DNA of 24,124 nucleotides from Gemmatimonadota bacterium (GTDB lineage Bacteria; Gemmatimonadota; Gemmatimonadetes; Gemmatimonadales; GWC2-71-9): NCBI GenBank assembly GCA_003220955.1, contig QHTW01000074.1:6760-30883 (forward strand), written 5' to 3'. Both the position numbers and the translations under genes were made by a program. Each line of letters starts with the position of its first letter. Positions within the stretch are counted from its first letter, which is position 1. The notes beneath the pieces were generated by a model, which had not been told where the DNA came from, made no database searches, and was given only the letters and a program-made list of their open reading frames with translations. This document shows, in pieces, positions 6,388-13,566 of the stretch.

Positions 6388-7760
6388 GGCACGTTCGGGT
6401 TTGTCTCGCGCTCGTTCCGGCCGACCGGGAAGCACAGCGCGCGCGCCGCAGGCGCGGTCATCGTTTCGAGCGGCGCCGCGTGTAGGGTGTCCGCCACCGA
6501 GCCCCGGTAGGTGCCATCGATGTACCCTCCGGGAACGTTGTTGGCGATCCAGCGACGCAAGTCGCCGAGCCGTCGGGCCTCGAGCCACAGCTCGATGGCG
6601 CGCTCGGTCTTGAGCGCGGTCCACGCCTCCGTGAGGTTCGTGAAGGTGACGCCCGGAAGCGTCAGCGCCGTGCGACGGAGATTCATCTTGGCGCGGGCGG
6701 TGGCGGTGTCGCCCGCGACGAGCGCCGCCTCGGCCTCGAGGAGGCGCATCTCCCAACCGCTCGACAGACGAACGGGCGCGGACGTGGTCGCGTACTTCGC
6801 TTCGGGCCAGAACGGTACGCGCCCGCCGAACTTCGCCACGGCCGCGTCGCCTTGCAGTCCGGTCGTGTCCCACCGCACGCGAGGATCCCGCGTGGTCCGA
6901 TAGTAGCCCTCGTAGAATGTGCCCCACTGCGTATGCGCGCGGAACGACTGATTGGCCCGCGCCCAGTAGAGGTAGTTGTACTGGTCGGGGGAGGTCGCTG
7001 CGTAGGGCGCTTGGAACACCGCCGTGTTAGGGACAAGCGCCGCGTCAGTGAGCACATCGGCCCACTGCGCGAGGCCGTACGTGGCGAGGTCCGCGCGCAC
7101 CGACGCCCGTCCCGCGTAGGCAGCCCGCAGGAGGCTCGTCGTCCCAGTATCCGTCAACCCACTCGCGATGAACACCGCGATCGCATTCGTGAAGGCCGTG
7201 TCCGCCCGTTGGAAATACAACGTCTGGGGACCCAAGCTCCCGGGACTGAGTCGGTATTGGGTGGGGTCGGGGGTCTCGACGGGAATCACCGATTGGCAGA
7301 AGTTCTCCCCCAGCAGTCGGTTCGCGAAGCCGGCGTAGAGGTAGGCTTGCCCGACGAACAGCGACTTGGCGAACAGCGTGTCGGGCATCACACGCCGGAA
7401 GCGATGCACTGCGGCTTCAGGCGCGTACCGCGCGATGTTCGACGACGTCCAGTCGGCGTTCATCGTCGCGTCGGTCGGAAGGCCCGTCTGCACGTCCGTG
7501 GGAATGCCAAAGCTTCCGGTGGACCCCGCGGGGTTGATCTCGAAGCTCACCGCGGCGCCCCAGTAGAGCAGCTGCCCGCCCGTGGTCCCGCTGGAGCCGA
7601 TGGCGTCAGCCAGCGCGCGGCGCGCACCGAGCGCCACGGCGGACCAGGACTCAGGTTTGTCGAGGGCATCGTCGCCAATGAGGCCCGGGTTCGTGACGCT
7701 TGTATCGCAAGCCGCGATGAGGAGGAGCATCGCCGCTGTCGCTACGGTTGTGGTACGCAT
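6384..7760 (-). CDS. SusD/RagB-family outer-membrane lipoprotein
   Basis: This 458-residue protein is the surface substrate-binding partner of the SusC-like receptor encoded 16 bp upstream. The N-terminus is a lipoprotein signal with lipobox LIAAC (Cys18), followed by CDTSVTNPG, typical of SusD starts. The helical repeat core is recognisable (for example AKSLFVGQAYLYAGFANRLLGENFC). The C-terminal signature ERAIELWLEARRLGDLRRW, then CFPVGRNERETNPN at the extreme end, is the SusD family closing motif. The ATG has GGAG 7 nt upstream. SusD proteins lid the SusC barrel and deliver glycans, peptides or other large solutes. With no glycan-degrading enzyme beside it, the ligand cannot be named. Confidence 0.92.
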   Translation of the reverse strand: MRTTTVATAAMLLLIAACDTSVTNPGLIGDDALDKPESWSAVALGARRALADAIGSSGTTGGQLLYWGAAVSFEINPAGSTGSFGIPTDVQTGLPTDATMNADWTSSNIARYAPEAAVHRFRRVMPDTLFAKSLFVGQAYLYAGFANRLLGENFCQSVIPVETPDPTQYRLSPGSLGPQTLYFQRADTAFTNAIAVFIASGLTDTGTTSLLRAAYAGRASVRADLATYGLAQWADVLTDAALVPNTAVFQAPYAATSPDQYNYLYWARANQSFRAHTQWGTFYEGYYRTTRDPRVRWDTTGLQGDAAVAKFGGRVPFWPEAKYATTSAPVRLSSGWEMRLLEAEAALVAGDTATARAKMNLRRTALTLPGVTFTNLTEAWTALKTERAIELWLEARRLGDLRRWIANNVPGGYIDGTYRGSVADTLHAAPLETMTAPAARALCFPVGRNERETNPNVP

Positions 7761-7776
7761 TGCTGGGCTCCTTTCC

Positions 7777-10734
7777 TCAGAAGGTCACGCGGAGGTTGAC
7801 GGTGATCACCGCGGGCGGGGGGATGTGCTCGGAAATGTCGCGATTCTGTGAATCCAGCGCGTCCCGGCCCACCATCTCGGGGTCGAAGAGACGCAGCTGG
7901 TCGTTCACCCACTTCAGGTAGTTTTGCGCCGTAATGATGAGCGTGGCCGACGTTGCCCGACGGATGGCCCAGCCAACGGGAATCGTGAGCGTCACGTCGC
8001 GGAGCTTCCAGAAGTCCTGGGGGAACCAGAACGTGTCCGCGTTCGTATTCGACGGCACGCACTCCTTGCGCTCGCGCGCGGTGAGCTGCGGGATGTTGCC
8101 GAAATGCAGCGAGTCCGTGGGCCCGCCAGGGTAGAGAATCGGGTAGGCGTGGGCGCAGGTCGGCCACCGCACGGACCGACTCAGGGCGTTGAAGGACGCT
8201 CCGTCCTGAATCCACCCGCCGCCCTGATACTCGCCGCGCGCCGAGAGGGTTACGCCTTTCGGGAGCCGAACCGTCAGCACCTGACCGAGGACGAGGGTGG
8301 GCTGCTGCGGGCCGAAGATGTGGAATCCGTCGGCGGTGCACGACGACCGGCATACCGTATCGGGTGCCGCGATTTCGTTCGGGTTGTTGATGATGATGCC
8401 ACGTGCCGCCATCGGCGCGAAACCGACCTGCACCCATCCCCCGCCCGCGGCGAACGGCACGGCGCCACCCAAATCGCGCACGATGCCGTGGTTGGTGTAC
8501 ACGGTGCCGCCGATGTCGATGCCCCAATCGGGCTTGTTGACTACGATCGCGTCGAGGGATACCTCAAAGCCCGTATTGGACATACTGCCCACGTTGGACC
8601 GCTGCTGGAACGGCCAGCCGTCCGAGGGGATTTGGCGGATCGCGAACAACGCGTCGGTCGTGAGGCGATGGTACCAGGTGGCTTCCACCGTCACGCGATT
8701 GTTGACCAGCGCCGCATCGAAACCCAGCTCCGCCTCGCGCGTCCGTTCCGGACCCACGAGCGTGTCCCCCACCTGACCGGGCAGGAAACAGGACTGCGCC
8801 GCCGAGACGCACGGCCGCCAGCTGCGCACCGCGTCGAACGCGCCGGGCGCCCGCCCCGACCAACCGAGCGCGCCACGCAGCTTCACCTCACCCCAACTCG
8901 CCGGCCAGAAGGGCTCGTCCGAGATCACGTACGACCCGCTGATTTTGGGGTACACCTGCAGCCCCAGGGACCGCCCGAACGCGCTGTTCCCGTCGAAGCG
9001 GGCGCCGCCGGTCAGAAAGTACCGGTCGCGGAACTTGAAGACGTCCTGTACGAAGAACCCCGCGTTGATCACGCGAAGGCTTGTATCGCCCGCGAGTTGC
9101 ACACGGGCCGCGCTGACGACCGGTATACCGGGCCCGGGGAACCCCTCGCCGTATGCGGTCGCGCGGCCTTCCTCCGACGTCACCGCCTGCCCACCGACGG
9201 ATAGCGTCGAGGTGAGTTGCGGGGCCAGCCGGAGATCCAGACTCCCGACATAATCCGCGGTCAGGAGTGAGTAGCGGAGCTGCTCCTCGACCAGGATGCC
9301 TTGCGGCGCCGCCACGAAGCCGAACGGCCGCAGGTTGTGGTTTTGCTGCTGGGCGAGGTCGTACCCGAGCGTGAACCGGTTCGAGAAGCCGGCAAACGGT
9401 GTGTACGTAACTGTCGCGCCCGTGATGAGCCGCTGGATGCCCGTGGTGAGCGATTGATTGAGCAAGGAATCGATCACCGCAGGGTCGCTGGACGACCGAT
9501 AATTGCGCTCGGCACGATAGACGTTGAGCACGAGCCCGTGGGCGTTGTTCCCCGCCGGTGTGTTGGACAGATCGGTGTTGGAGTATGCCGTGTTCCACTC
9601 GACCCGCAGGTTGTCCGACAGGGTGATGCCGACATTGCCACGGGTGGAGAGTTTCTTTTCGTTGTCGAGCGGCAGGACACCGTCGTTGTCCTCAGACGTC
9701 GCGGAGAGGAAATACTGGAGCCCGTTCGGTCCAGCCGAGCCGCCGGCGACGGACCCACCGTAGTGCTGCCGGTATGCGTTCCGGATCCACGAGCAGCCGG
9801 TCACCGGCGCCTCGTGACACTGGCCGTGGACCTGTCCCGCCGGCCGGAGGTTGAGGTAGGGTACGGAGTCGGTCCCGAACGGCCGCAGCTGCGAGAAGCC
9901 CTGCCCCACCTGGAACGTCCAGCGTGGCGTCCCAGCCAAGCCGTGCTTGGTGAAGATCTGAATGACTCCCGCCGCCGCCTCCGTGCCATACAGCGTGCTC
10001 GCCGCCGCACCCTTGATGATCTCGACACGGTCGACGTCCGCCGGATTGATGTCGTTGAGCGGGCTCGCCTGATAGTTGCCACCGCGGAAACCATTGGAGT
10101 CGTTGAAGGGGGGTCGGTTACGCCGGTACCCCTCGCTCCGCACGCGGACGCCATCGACATAGATGATGGGCTGATTACTCTGGCTGACGCTCACCGCGCC
10201 CCGCAGGCGGATCTGCGCACCCTCGCCGGCCATGCCGCTCGTTTGCATCACGCTCAGCCCGGGGGCCCGCGCCTGCAACAGCTGATCCATGTTCGCTGGC
10301 GGATCCTTGACCTGCGACAGATTGACCTGCGCGATCGAGTTGCCCACCTCTCTCACCCGCGCCTGGCCGGGCGTTCCGGTCACGATGATCGCATCGAGCT
10401 GCAGCACACTGGGCGCGAGTTGTACGGTCGTCGTTGTGCTCAGATCAGGGAGCACGACCAGGTGCGCCGTCGCGACTTTGTAGCCGATGGCGAGCACGCG
10501 CACCTCGCGCGGGCCGACGGGCACGTTCAGCAGGGTGAATGTTCCCCCGGGCCCGGTCCGCGTGCCGATGGTGATGCCGACGAGCGAAACTTCCGCACCA
10601 ATGATCGGCTCCCCGGTCGTCACCGAGGTTACTTTTCCTTCGATGGTTCCGGTTTGCGCGGCCAGTCGGGATGCGGCAGGGAGGCACAGCACGGACACAG
10701 CGACCGTGAGGGGGACGGAGATAACACGCATCAT
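7777..10734 (-). CDS. SusC/RagA-type TonB-dependent outer-membrane receptor
   Basis: This 985-residue protein starts with a signal peptide (to about residue 26, LAAQ). A carboxypeptidase-regulatory-like beta-sandwich follows (GTIEGKVTSVTTGEPIIGAEV, about 28-105), then a TonB-box-like segment LDAIIVTGTPG. The plug domain (about 125-260) has LRGAVSVSQSNQPIIYVDGV and DVDRVEIIKGAAASTLYGTEAA, and a 22-strand-type barrel ends in VNLRVTF with a terminal Phe as required for outer-membrane insertion. The N-terminal sandwich and the SusD partner place it in the SusC class rather than among siderophore receptors. Tandem ATGs begin it; GAGGAG lies 6 nt before the first. A promoter-like TTGACA lies about 80 nt upstream. 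It would import a polymer fragment using proton-motive force through TonB. Confidence 0.94.
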   Translation of the reverse strand: MMRVISVPLTVAVSVLCLPAASRLAAQTGTIEGKVTSVTTGEPIIGAEVSLVGITIGTRTGPGGTFTLLNVPVGPREVRVLAIGYKVATAHLVVLPDLSTTTTVQLAPSVLQLDAIIVTGTPGQARVREVGNSIAQVNLSQVKDPPANMDQLLQARAPGLSVMQTSGMAGEGAQIRLRGAVSVSQSNQPIIYVDGVRVRSEGYRRNRPPFNDSNGFRGGNYQASPLNDINPADVDRVEIIKGAAASTLYGTEAAAGVIQIFTKHGLAGTPRWTFQVGQGFSQLRPFGTDSVPYLNLRPAGQVHGQCHEAPVTGCSWIRNAYRQHYGGSVAGGSAGPNGLQYFLSATSEDNDGVLPLDNEKKLSTRGNVGITLSDNLRVEWNTAYSNTDLSNTPAGNNAHGLVLNVYRAERNYRSSSDPAVIDSLLNQSLTTGIQRLITGATVTYTPFAGFSNRFTLGYDLAQQQNHNLRPFGFVAAPQGILVEEQLRYSLLTADYVGSLDLRLAPQLTSTLSVGGQAVTSEEGRATAYGEGFPGPGIPVVSAARVQLAGDTSLRVINAGFFVQDVFKFRDRYFLTGGARFDGNSAFGRSLGLQVYPKISGSYVISDEPFWPASWGEVKLRGALGWSGRAPGAFDAVRSWRPCVSAAQSCFLPGQVGDTLVGPERTREAELGFDAALVNNRVTVEATWYHRLTTDALFAIRQIPSDGWPFQQRSNVGSMSNTGFEVSLDAIVVNKPDWGIDIGGTVYTNHGIVRDLGGAVPFAAGGGWVQVGFAPMAARGIIINNPNEIAAPDTVCRSSCTADGFHIFGPQQPTLVLGQVLTVRLPKGVTLSARGEYQGGGWIQDGASFNALSRSVRWPTCAHAYPILYPGGPTDSLHFGNIPQLTARERKECVPSNTNADTFWFPQDFWKLRDVTLTIPVGWAIRRATSATLIITAQNYLKWVNDQLRLFDPEMVGRDALDSQNRDISEHIPPPAVITVNLRVTF

Positions 10735-10795
10735 AAGCGGCTCCTCGTGAATGCAGGAACGATGCGGGCTACGGGTTACCGCGTTTCAGAAGGAA

Positions 10796-10821
10796 ATGCT
10801 ACGGGGGGGAGACGCTGTCAA
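10796..10821 (-). promoter_or_regulatory. Candidate promoter of the SusCD operon
   Basis: A perfect TTGACA (10816-10821, minus strand) lies between tRNA-Pro and the SusC start. The downstream TAGCAT (10796-10801) is only 14 nt away; at 17 nt the hexamer is CATTTC, a poor -10 box. TAGCAT is the same hexamer seen before the hybrid kinase. A run of seven Cs fills the spacer. A start near 10785 would leave a leader of about 50 nt ending in GAGGAG. Good -35, uncertain -10. Confidence 0.4.
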
Positions 10822-10834
10822 GATGACGATCGAA

Positions 10835-10908
10835 TCGGGGCGGCGGGATTCGAACCCGCGACCTCCTGGTCCCAAACCAGGCGCGCTACCGGACTGCGCC
10901 ACACCCCG
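10835..10908 (-). tRNA. tRNA-Pro (anticodon UGG)
   Basis: On the minus strand the acceptor stem CGGGGTG pairs with CGCCCCG, with discriminator A at 10835. The D-arm is GCGC/GCGC-type around AGTCCGGTA. The anticodon stem CCTGG/CCAGG closes a TTTGGGA loop with TGG as anticodon, and the T-arm is GCGGG-TTCGAAT-CCCGC. CCA is not encoded. No promoter is evident in the repeat array just upstream, so it may be transcribed from the long upstream operon. Confidence 0.97.
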
Positions 10909-10912
10909 AACT

Positions 10913-10976
10913 GCTAGACGGCTAGACGGCTAGACGTCGAGACGTCGAGACGTCGAGACGCCGAGACGTCGAGGAC
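10913..10976. repeat. Tandem array of 8-bp repeats
   Basis: Eight consecutive 8-bp units fill the space between tRNA-Pro and rdgB: GCTAGACG three times, TCGAGACG three times, CCGAGACG once, then the degenerate TCGAGGAC. The core is (T/C)(C/T)(G/A)GACG with two sub-blocks. Many units contain short self-complementary steps (CTAG, TCGA, GACGTC across junctions), so the array can form small hairpins. It begins 4 bp from the tRNA and ends 6 bp before the rdgB stop. Confidence 0.9.
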
Positions 10977-10982
10977 AAGCTA

Positions 10983-11543
10983 CTAAGTCGAGCGGCGAAG
11001 CAACGCCGAAGCCGGCGCCTCACCAAAGCTCATCTGCAGCTCCGGGGAGTAGAACAGCGGATCGTACCCGAACCCCCCGCTCCCGCGCGGCTCCGTCAGA
11101 ATAAACCCCTCGCACGTCGCCTCGACGATCTCCGGCACGCCGCTCGGCGTGGCGAGAAACGCGACCACGCACCGATAGCGCGCGCCGCGGCGCTCCTCAG
11201 GCACACCCGCGAGCTGCTCGAGCAGCAGCTTGTTATTGGCGGCATCCACATTCCCTTCGACCCCCGCCCAGCGTGCCGAGCGCGGACCCGGGGCTCCGCC
11301 TAACGCCTCCACTTCGATCCCGGAATCGTCGGCGACGGTCGGCAGGCCGCCCCGGGTCGCGAAGTATCGGGCCTTCGCGACCGCGTTCTCAACGTAGCTC
11401 GCGGTCCGTTCGAGATCGGCTTCTTCGGGGAGCGGCTGGAGCATCCGGTCGGTGGGAAACGACAGGTCGAACGGCAGGCCGGTGAACAGCTCGCGAATTT
11501 CGCGGGTCTTGCCAGCGCTGCGCGTGCCGACCAGCAGCTTCAT
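10983..11543 (-). CDS. rdgB: RdgB/HAM1-family non-canonical purine NTP pyrophosphatase, C-terminally shortened
   Basis: This 186-residue protein belongs to the ITPase family that hydrolyses dITP, dXTP and related nucleotides to monophosphates, keeping them out of DNA. The phosphate-binding start GTRSAGKTREI, the catalytic VADDSGIEVEALGG (Asp72/73) with GPRSARWAG, and GSGGFGYDPLFY (about 155-165) are present. After FGYDPLFY the family normally continues with an acidic helix and EKxxxSHRxxAL. Here the protein reads SFGEAPASALLRRST and stops, so the conserved Lys and Ser-His-Arg that contact the base are missing. Neither alternative frame restores them. The stop lies 6 bp from the 8-bp repeat array, suggesting the 3' end was lost by rearrangement. 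The start overlaps rfaE2 (ATGA). Activity is doubtful. Confidence 0.88.
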   Translation of the reverse strand: MKLLVGTRSAGKTREIRELFTGLPFDLSFPTDRMLQPLPEEADLERTASYVENAVAKARYFATRGGLPTVADDSGIEVEALGGAPGPRSARWAGVEGNVDAANNKLLLEQLAGVPEERRGARYRCVVAFLATPSGVPEIVEATCEGFILTEPRGSGGFGYDPLFYSPELQMSFGEAPASALLRRST

Positions 11544-12019
11544 GCGCCGCGCCCCCCCCGCAGGCGGTCGAGCAACGCCGTCGTCGACTTGCCCTGCACG
11601 AGCGGCACGCGGACGACCCGCCCACCCCACGCTTCCACTTCCTTCGCCCCGACGATCGCCTCCGGCGCGTAGTCGGCGCCCTTCACGAGCACGTCGGGCT
11701 TGAGTGCCCGGATCAACGCGAGCGGGGTGTCTTCGGCAAAGAGCACGACGCAGTCTACGGCGGCGAGGGCCGCGACCAGGCGGGCCCGTTCGTCCTCAGG
11801 GACAACAGGACGGTCCGGTCCTTTCGCGAGGCGCCGCGCGGAGCTATCGCGGTTGATGCCGACGATGAGTGCGTCGCCTTCGGAGCGGGCCGCCTCGAGC
11901 AAGGCGACATGCCCCGCGTGCAGCAGGTCGAAGACGCCATTGGTGAAGACGACGCGGCGTTGCGCGGCGCGCCAGGTGGCGGCCGCCTCGACCGTCCGGA
12001 TCTTCGCGGCGGTGTTCAG
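11540..12019 (-). CDS. rfaE2: RfaE2-type heptose-1-phosphate adenylyltransferase
   Basis: This protein of about 159 residues activates D-glycero-beta-D-manno-heptose 1-phosphate to ADP-heptose for the LPS inner core. The nucleotidyltransferase motif TNGVFDLLHAGH contains the HxGH signature. The family phrases GINRDSSARRLAKG, RPVVPEDERA, IRALKPDVLVKGADY and VQGKSTTALLDRL follow in order. No ATG or GTG lies in frame before the HxGH motif. The only in-frame TTG, at 11902, would delete it. The CTG at 12019 overlaps the upstream stop as CTGA and gives the normal length for a stand-alone RfaE2, so a CTG start is proposed. It is the adenylyltransferase half only; the kinase half (RfaE1) is not adjacent. 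The stop overlaps rdgB by 4 bp. Confidence 0.88.
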   Translation of the reverse strand: MNTAAKIRTVEAAATWRAAQRRVVFTNGVFDLLHAGHVALLEAARSEGDALIVGINRDSSARRLAKGPDRPVVPEDERARLVAALAAVDCVVLFAEDTPLALIRALKPDVLVKGADYAPEAIVGAKEVEAWGGRVVRVPLVQGKSTTALLDRLRGGRGA

Positions 12020-12384
12020 AGCGGCTGGCTGGTCCTGGGATGGAACGAGAAGCTGTGGTTGAAGAACGGCAGCGACACGGTTTCGCTGTAGCGCGTCTCG
12101 ATGACGATCTCCCGAGGCGAGGAACTCCGGTAGACCTGCAGCTGGCGGTTGCCGGCGGAATCGGGCAGACCGATTTCCTCGACAGCCGCTTGAATCCGGC
12201 GGCGGATCGTCCCGTCGTCGAGCCCAGCCGCCAGGTGGGCTTCCGTCTGCATTTCATCCAGCAGCCGGTAATAGCGGAAGAACACCTCGCCGATGTTGAC
12301 GGCGTAGTAGAGCGCCGCGACAAAAATCAGCAGCGACATCAGACAGCCGAAGGAGCTGGCGCCGCGGCGCGACGTGATCACCAT
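12016..12384 (-). CDS. Small single-pass membrane protein of unknown function
   Basis: This 122-residue protein has a basic N-terminus (TSRRGASS), one hydrophobic helix (about 12-30, containing FGCLMSLLIFVAALYYAV) and a periplasmic tail of about 90 residues with a helical part (EMQTEAHLAAGLDDGTIRRRIQAAVEEIGL) and strands (REIVIETRYSETVSLPF). The layout resembles DUF4845-type envelope proteins, but I cannot assign it. Its ATG overlaps the lptE stop by 7 bp and its stop overlaps the proposed rfaE2 CTG, so it is part of an LPS/envelope gene cluster and may act with LptE. No catalytic motif is visible. Confidence 0.78.
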   Translation of the reverse strand: MVITSRRGASSFGCLMSLLIFVAALYYAVNIGEVFFRYYRLLDEMQTEAHLAAGLDDGTIRRRIQAAVEEIGLPDSAGNRQLQVYRSSSPREIVIETRYSETVSLPFFNHSFSFHPRTSQPL

Positions 12385-12866
12385 TGCGACTGCGCCCCGT
12401 CGACAATCTGCTGCACCAGTTTGTCCCAGGCGAGCTTGCGTCCGTCCTTTTCCGCGGGCGGATCGTAGTCACCGTCGACCATGAGGCCTTGCCGTTTCCA
12501 CACGGTCTTGCCTTCGCGCTGATTCAGGATTTCGACGTCGACGGTGATCTGCACCTTGCGCTTCGTCACGTTCACCGCCCCCACGCCGGCCTGGAGCGAG
12601 ATCGGAATGTACGGATCGTACCGCACGACCCGGCCGCGGACGATCGCGTCGGCGGTGGCTTCGGTCGCGACGCGCAATCCGAGCCGGCCTTCGAGCGCCT
12701 GCCGCACCGCTTCACTGACTTCCTGGGTCAGCGCGGGCTCGGGGGTGTCATTGTCGAACGGAAGAATCGCGACGGTCTTGACGTTGGGCAGCGTGCCGCC
12801 GGCGAAGCCATACGGGCAGGCGGCCAGCACGACGCCCGAGGCACTAACGGCGAGTGCGCCAAACAT
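12378..12866 (-). CDS. lptE: LptE-like LPS-assembly lipoprotein
   Basis: This 162-residue lipoprotein has a signal peptide with lipobox VVLAAC (Cys17). The mature part matches the LptE pattern: KTVAILPFDNDTPEPALTQEVSEAVRQAL near the N-terminus, a central strand VRGRVVRYDPY, then VQITVDVEILNQREGKTVWKRQGL and a closing amphipathic helix KLAWDKLVQQIVDGAQSQW. LptE plugs the LptD barrel and is required to deliver LPS to the cell surface; lptD is not in the window. The ATG at 12866 lies 23 bp inside the preceding lipoprotein gene. It was chosen because it directly precedes the signal peptide; a longer frame to 13007 has no signal character. Next to rfaE2 and an LpxH-like gene, it supports an LPS-bearing outer membrane. 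Confidence 0.85.
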   Translation of the reverse strand: MFGALAVSASGVVLAACPYGFAGGTLPNVKTVAILPFDNDTPEPALTQEVSEAVRQALEGRLGLRVATEATADAIVRGRVVRYDPYIPISLQAGVGAVNVTKRKVQITVDVEILNQREGKTVWKRQGLMVDGDYDPPAEKDGRKLAWDKLVQQIVDGAQSQW

Positions 12867-13566
12867 TCGGCGGAATGAGCGCCGCAGTATCCACCGCGCT
12901 GACCGTGAGCTCAAATCTGGCCGGGGCCTCGGGAAAGTCGACGCGCGCGCTCGCGGGGCGCCGCAAGGCGTCGAGTTGGGAACGGCTCCGCGCCACCACT
13001 GCTCCACGCCGCCGCCATTCGGCCTCCAGCAAGGACTCGCGGCCCGCGCTGTCGGTCACGACGTAGTCGAGCGTATCCTCGGCTTGCGCGAACCGCCAGA
13101 TGACCCGGCGCCTGTGCGTCAGCGACACCACTGCCTGTCCGCCGAGCACGGCGGCATCCTCCGCGGGCGGCCGCACCATCGCGAACGTTGCCCAAAGCAA
13201 CGGAATCGCGCGAACCAGGGAGCGGAAATTCTTTTCCGGATCCGCCCACGCGACCGAGTCGCCGATGACGACCGCCGCGCCGTTGCCAAGATTGAACGGT
13301 CCCGCGAAATCAAATCGGAGCGAATCCGGCGGTGCAATTCGCGTCGACCCACGTCCCGCGTACTTCACTTGCTCGTCCTGATAGCGCCACCGAAACCGGA
13401 TCAGCGTCGGTCCGCGCGGCAGCGTCGCTCGCGTCCATGCCACCGCGCTGTCGCGACTCGCGGGTGCCAGCGGCAGCGTCAGCGGGACGAGCGGTCCAGG
13501 CGGCCGGGGACATGCCGTGAGCAGCGTACAGGCGGCAATGTAGGAAAGAGCACGTTGTCGGGTCAA
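12844..13566 (-). CDS. Lipoprotein, possibly of the LolA/LolB fold
   Basis: This 240-residue protein starts at TTG, overlapping the upstream stop as TTGA. The signal MTRQRALSYIAACTLLTAC ends at a good lipobox (LLTAC, Cys19). The mature protein is strand-rich with phrases like TLIRFRWRYQDEQVKYAGRG, PDSLRFDFAGPFNLGNGAAVVIGD and RRVIWRFAQAEDTLDYVV. This is the half-barrel pattern of LolA/LolB-type lipid carriers, in which a strand run is followed by a product-shielding helix. The family match is by pattern only and not certain. A LolB-like role in lipoprotein insertion would suit its position between a surface barrel gene and lptE. Its end overlaps lptE by 23 bp. Confidence 0.72.
   Translation of the reverse strand: MTRQRALSYIAACTLLTACPRPPGPLVPLTLPLAPASRDSAVAWTRATLPRGPTLIRFRWRYQDEQVKYAGRGSTRIAPPDSLRFDFAGPFNLGNGAAVVIGDSVAWADPEKNFRSLVRAIPLLWATFAMVRPPAEDAAVLGGQAVVSLTHRRRVIWRFAQAEDTLDYVVTDSAGRESLLEAEWRRRGAVVARSRSQLDALRRPASARVDFPEAPARFELTVSAVDTAALIPPNVWRTRR

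Noticed and set aside
9301..10917. Long plus-strand open frame (538 codons) opposite the SusC-like gene
   Set aside because: The composition is Arg/Val/Asp/Gly-rich with no motif, and it runs through the tRNA-Pro gene. GC-rich codon bias produces such antisense shadows; similar ones lie at 14004-15140, 21240-22577 and 7924-9204.
10913..10976. CRISPR array
   Set aside because: The 8-bp units are directly adjacent with no spacers, and no cas gene is present.
11902..11902. TTG start for rfaE2 at 11902
   Set aside because: It would remove the HxGH nucleotide-binding motif needed for catalysis.
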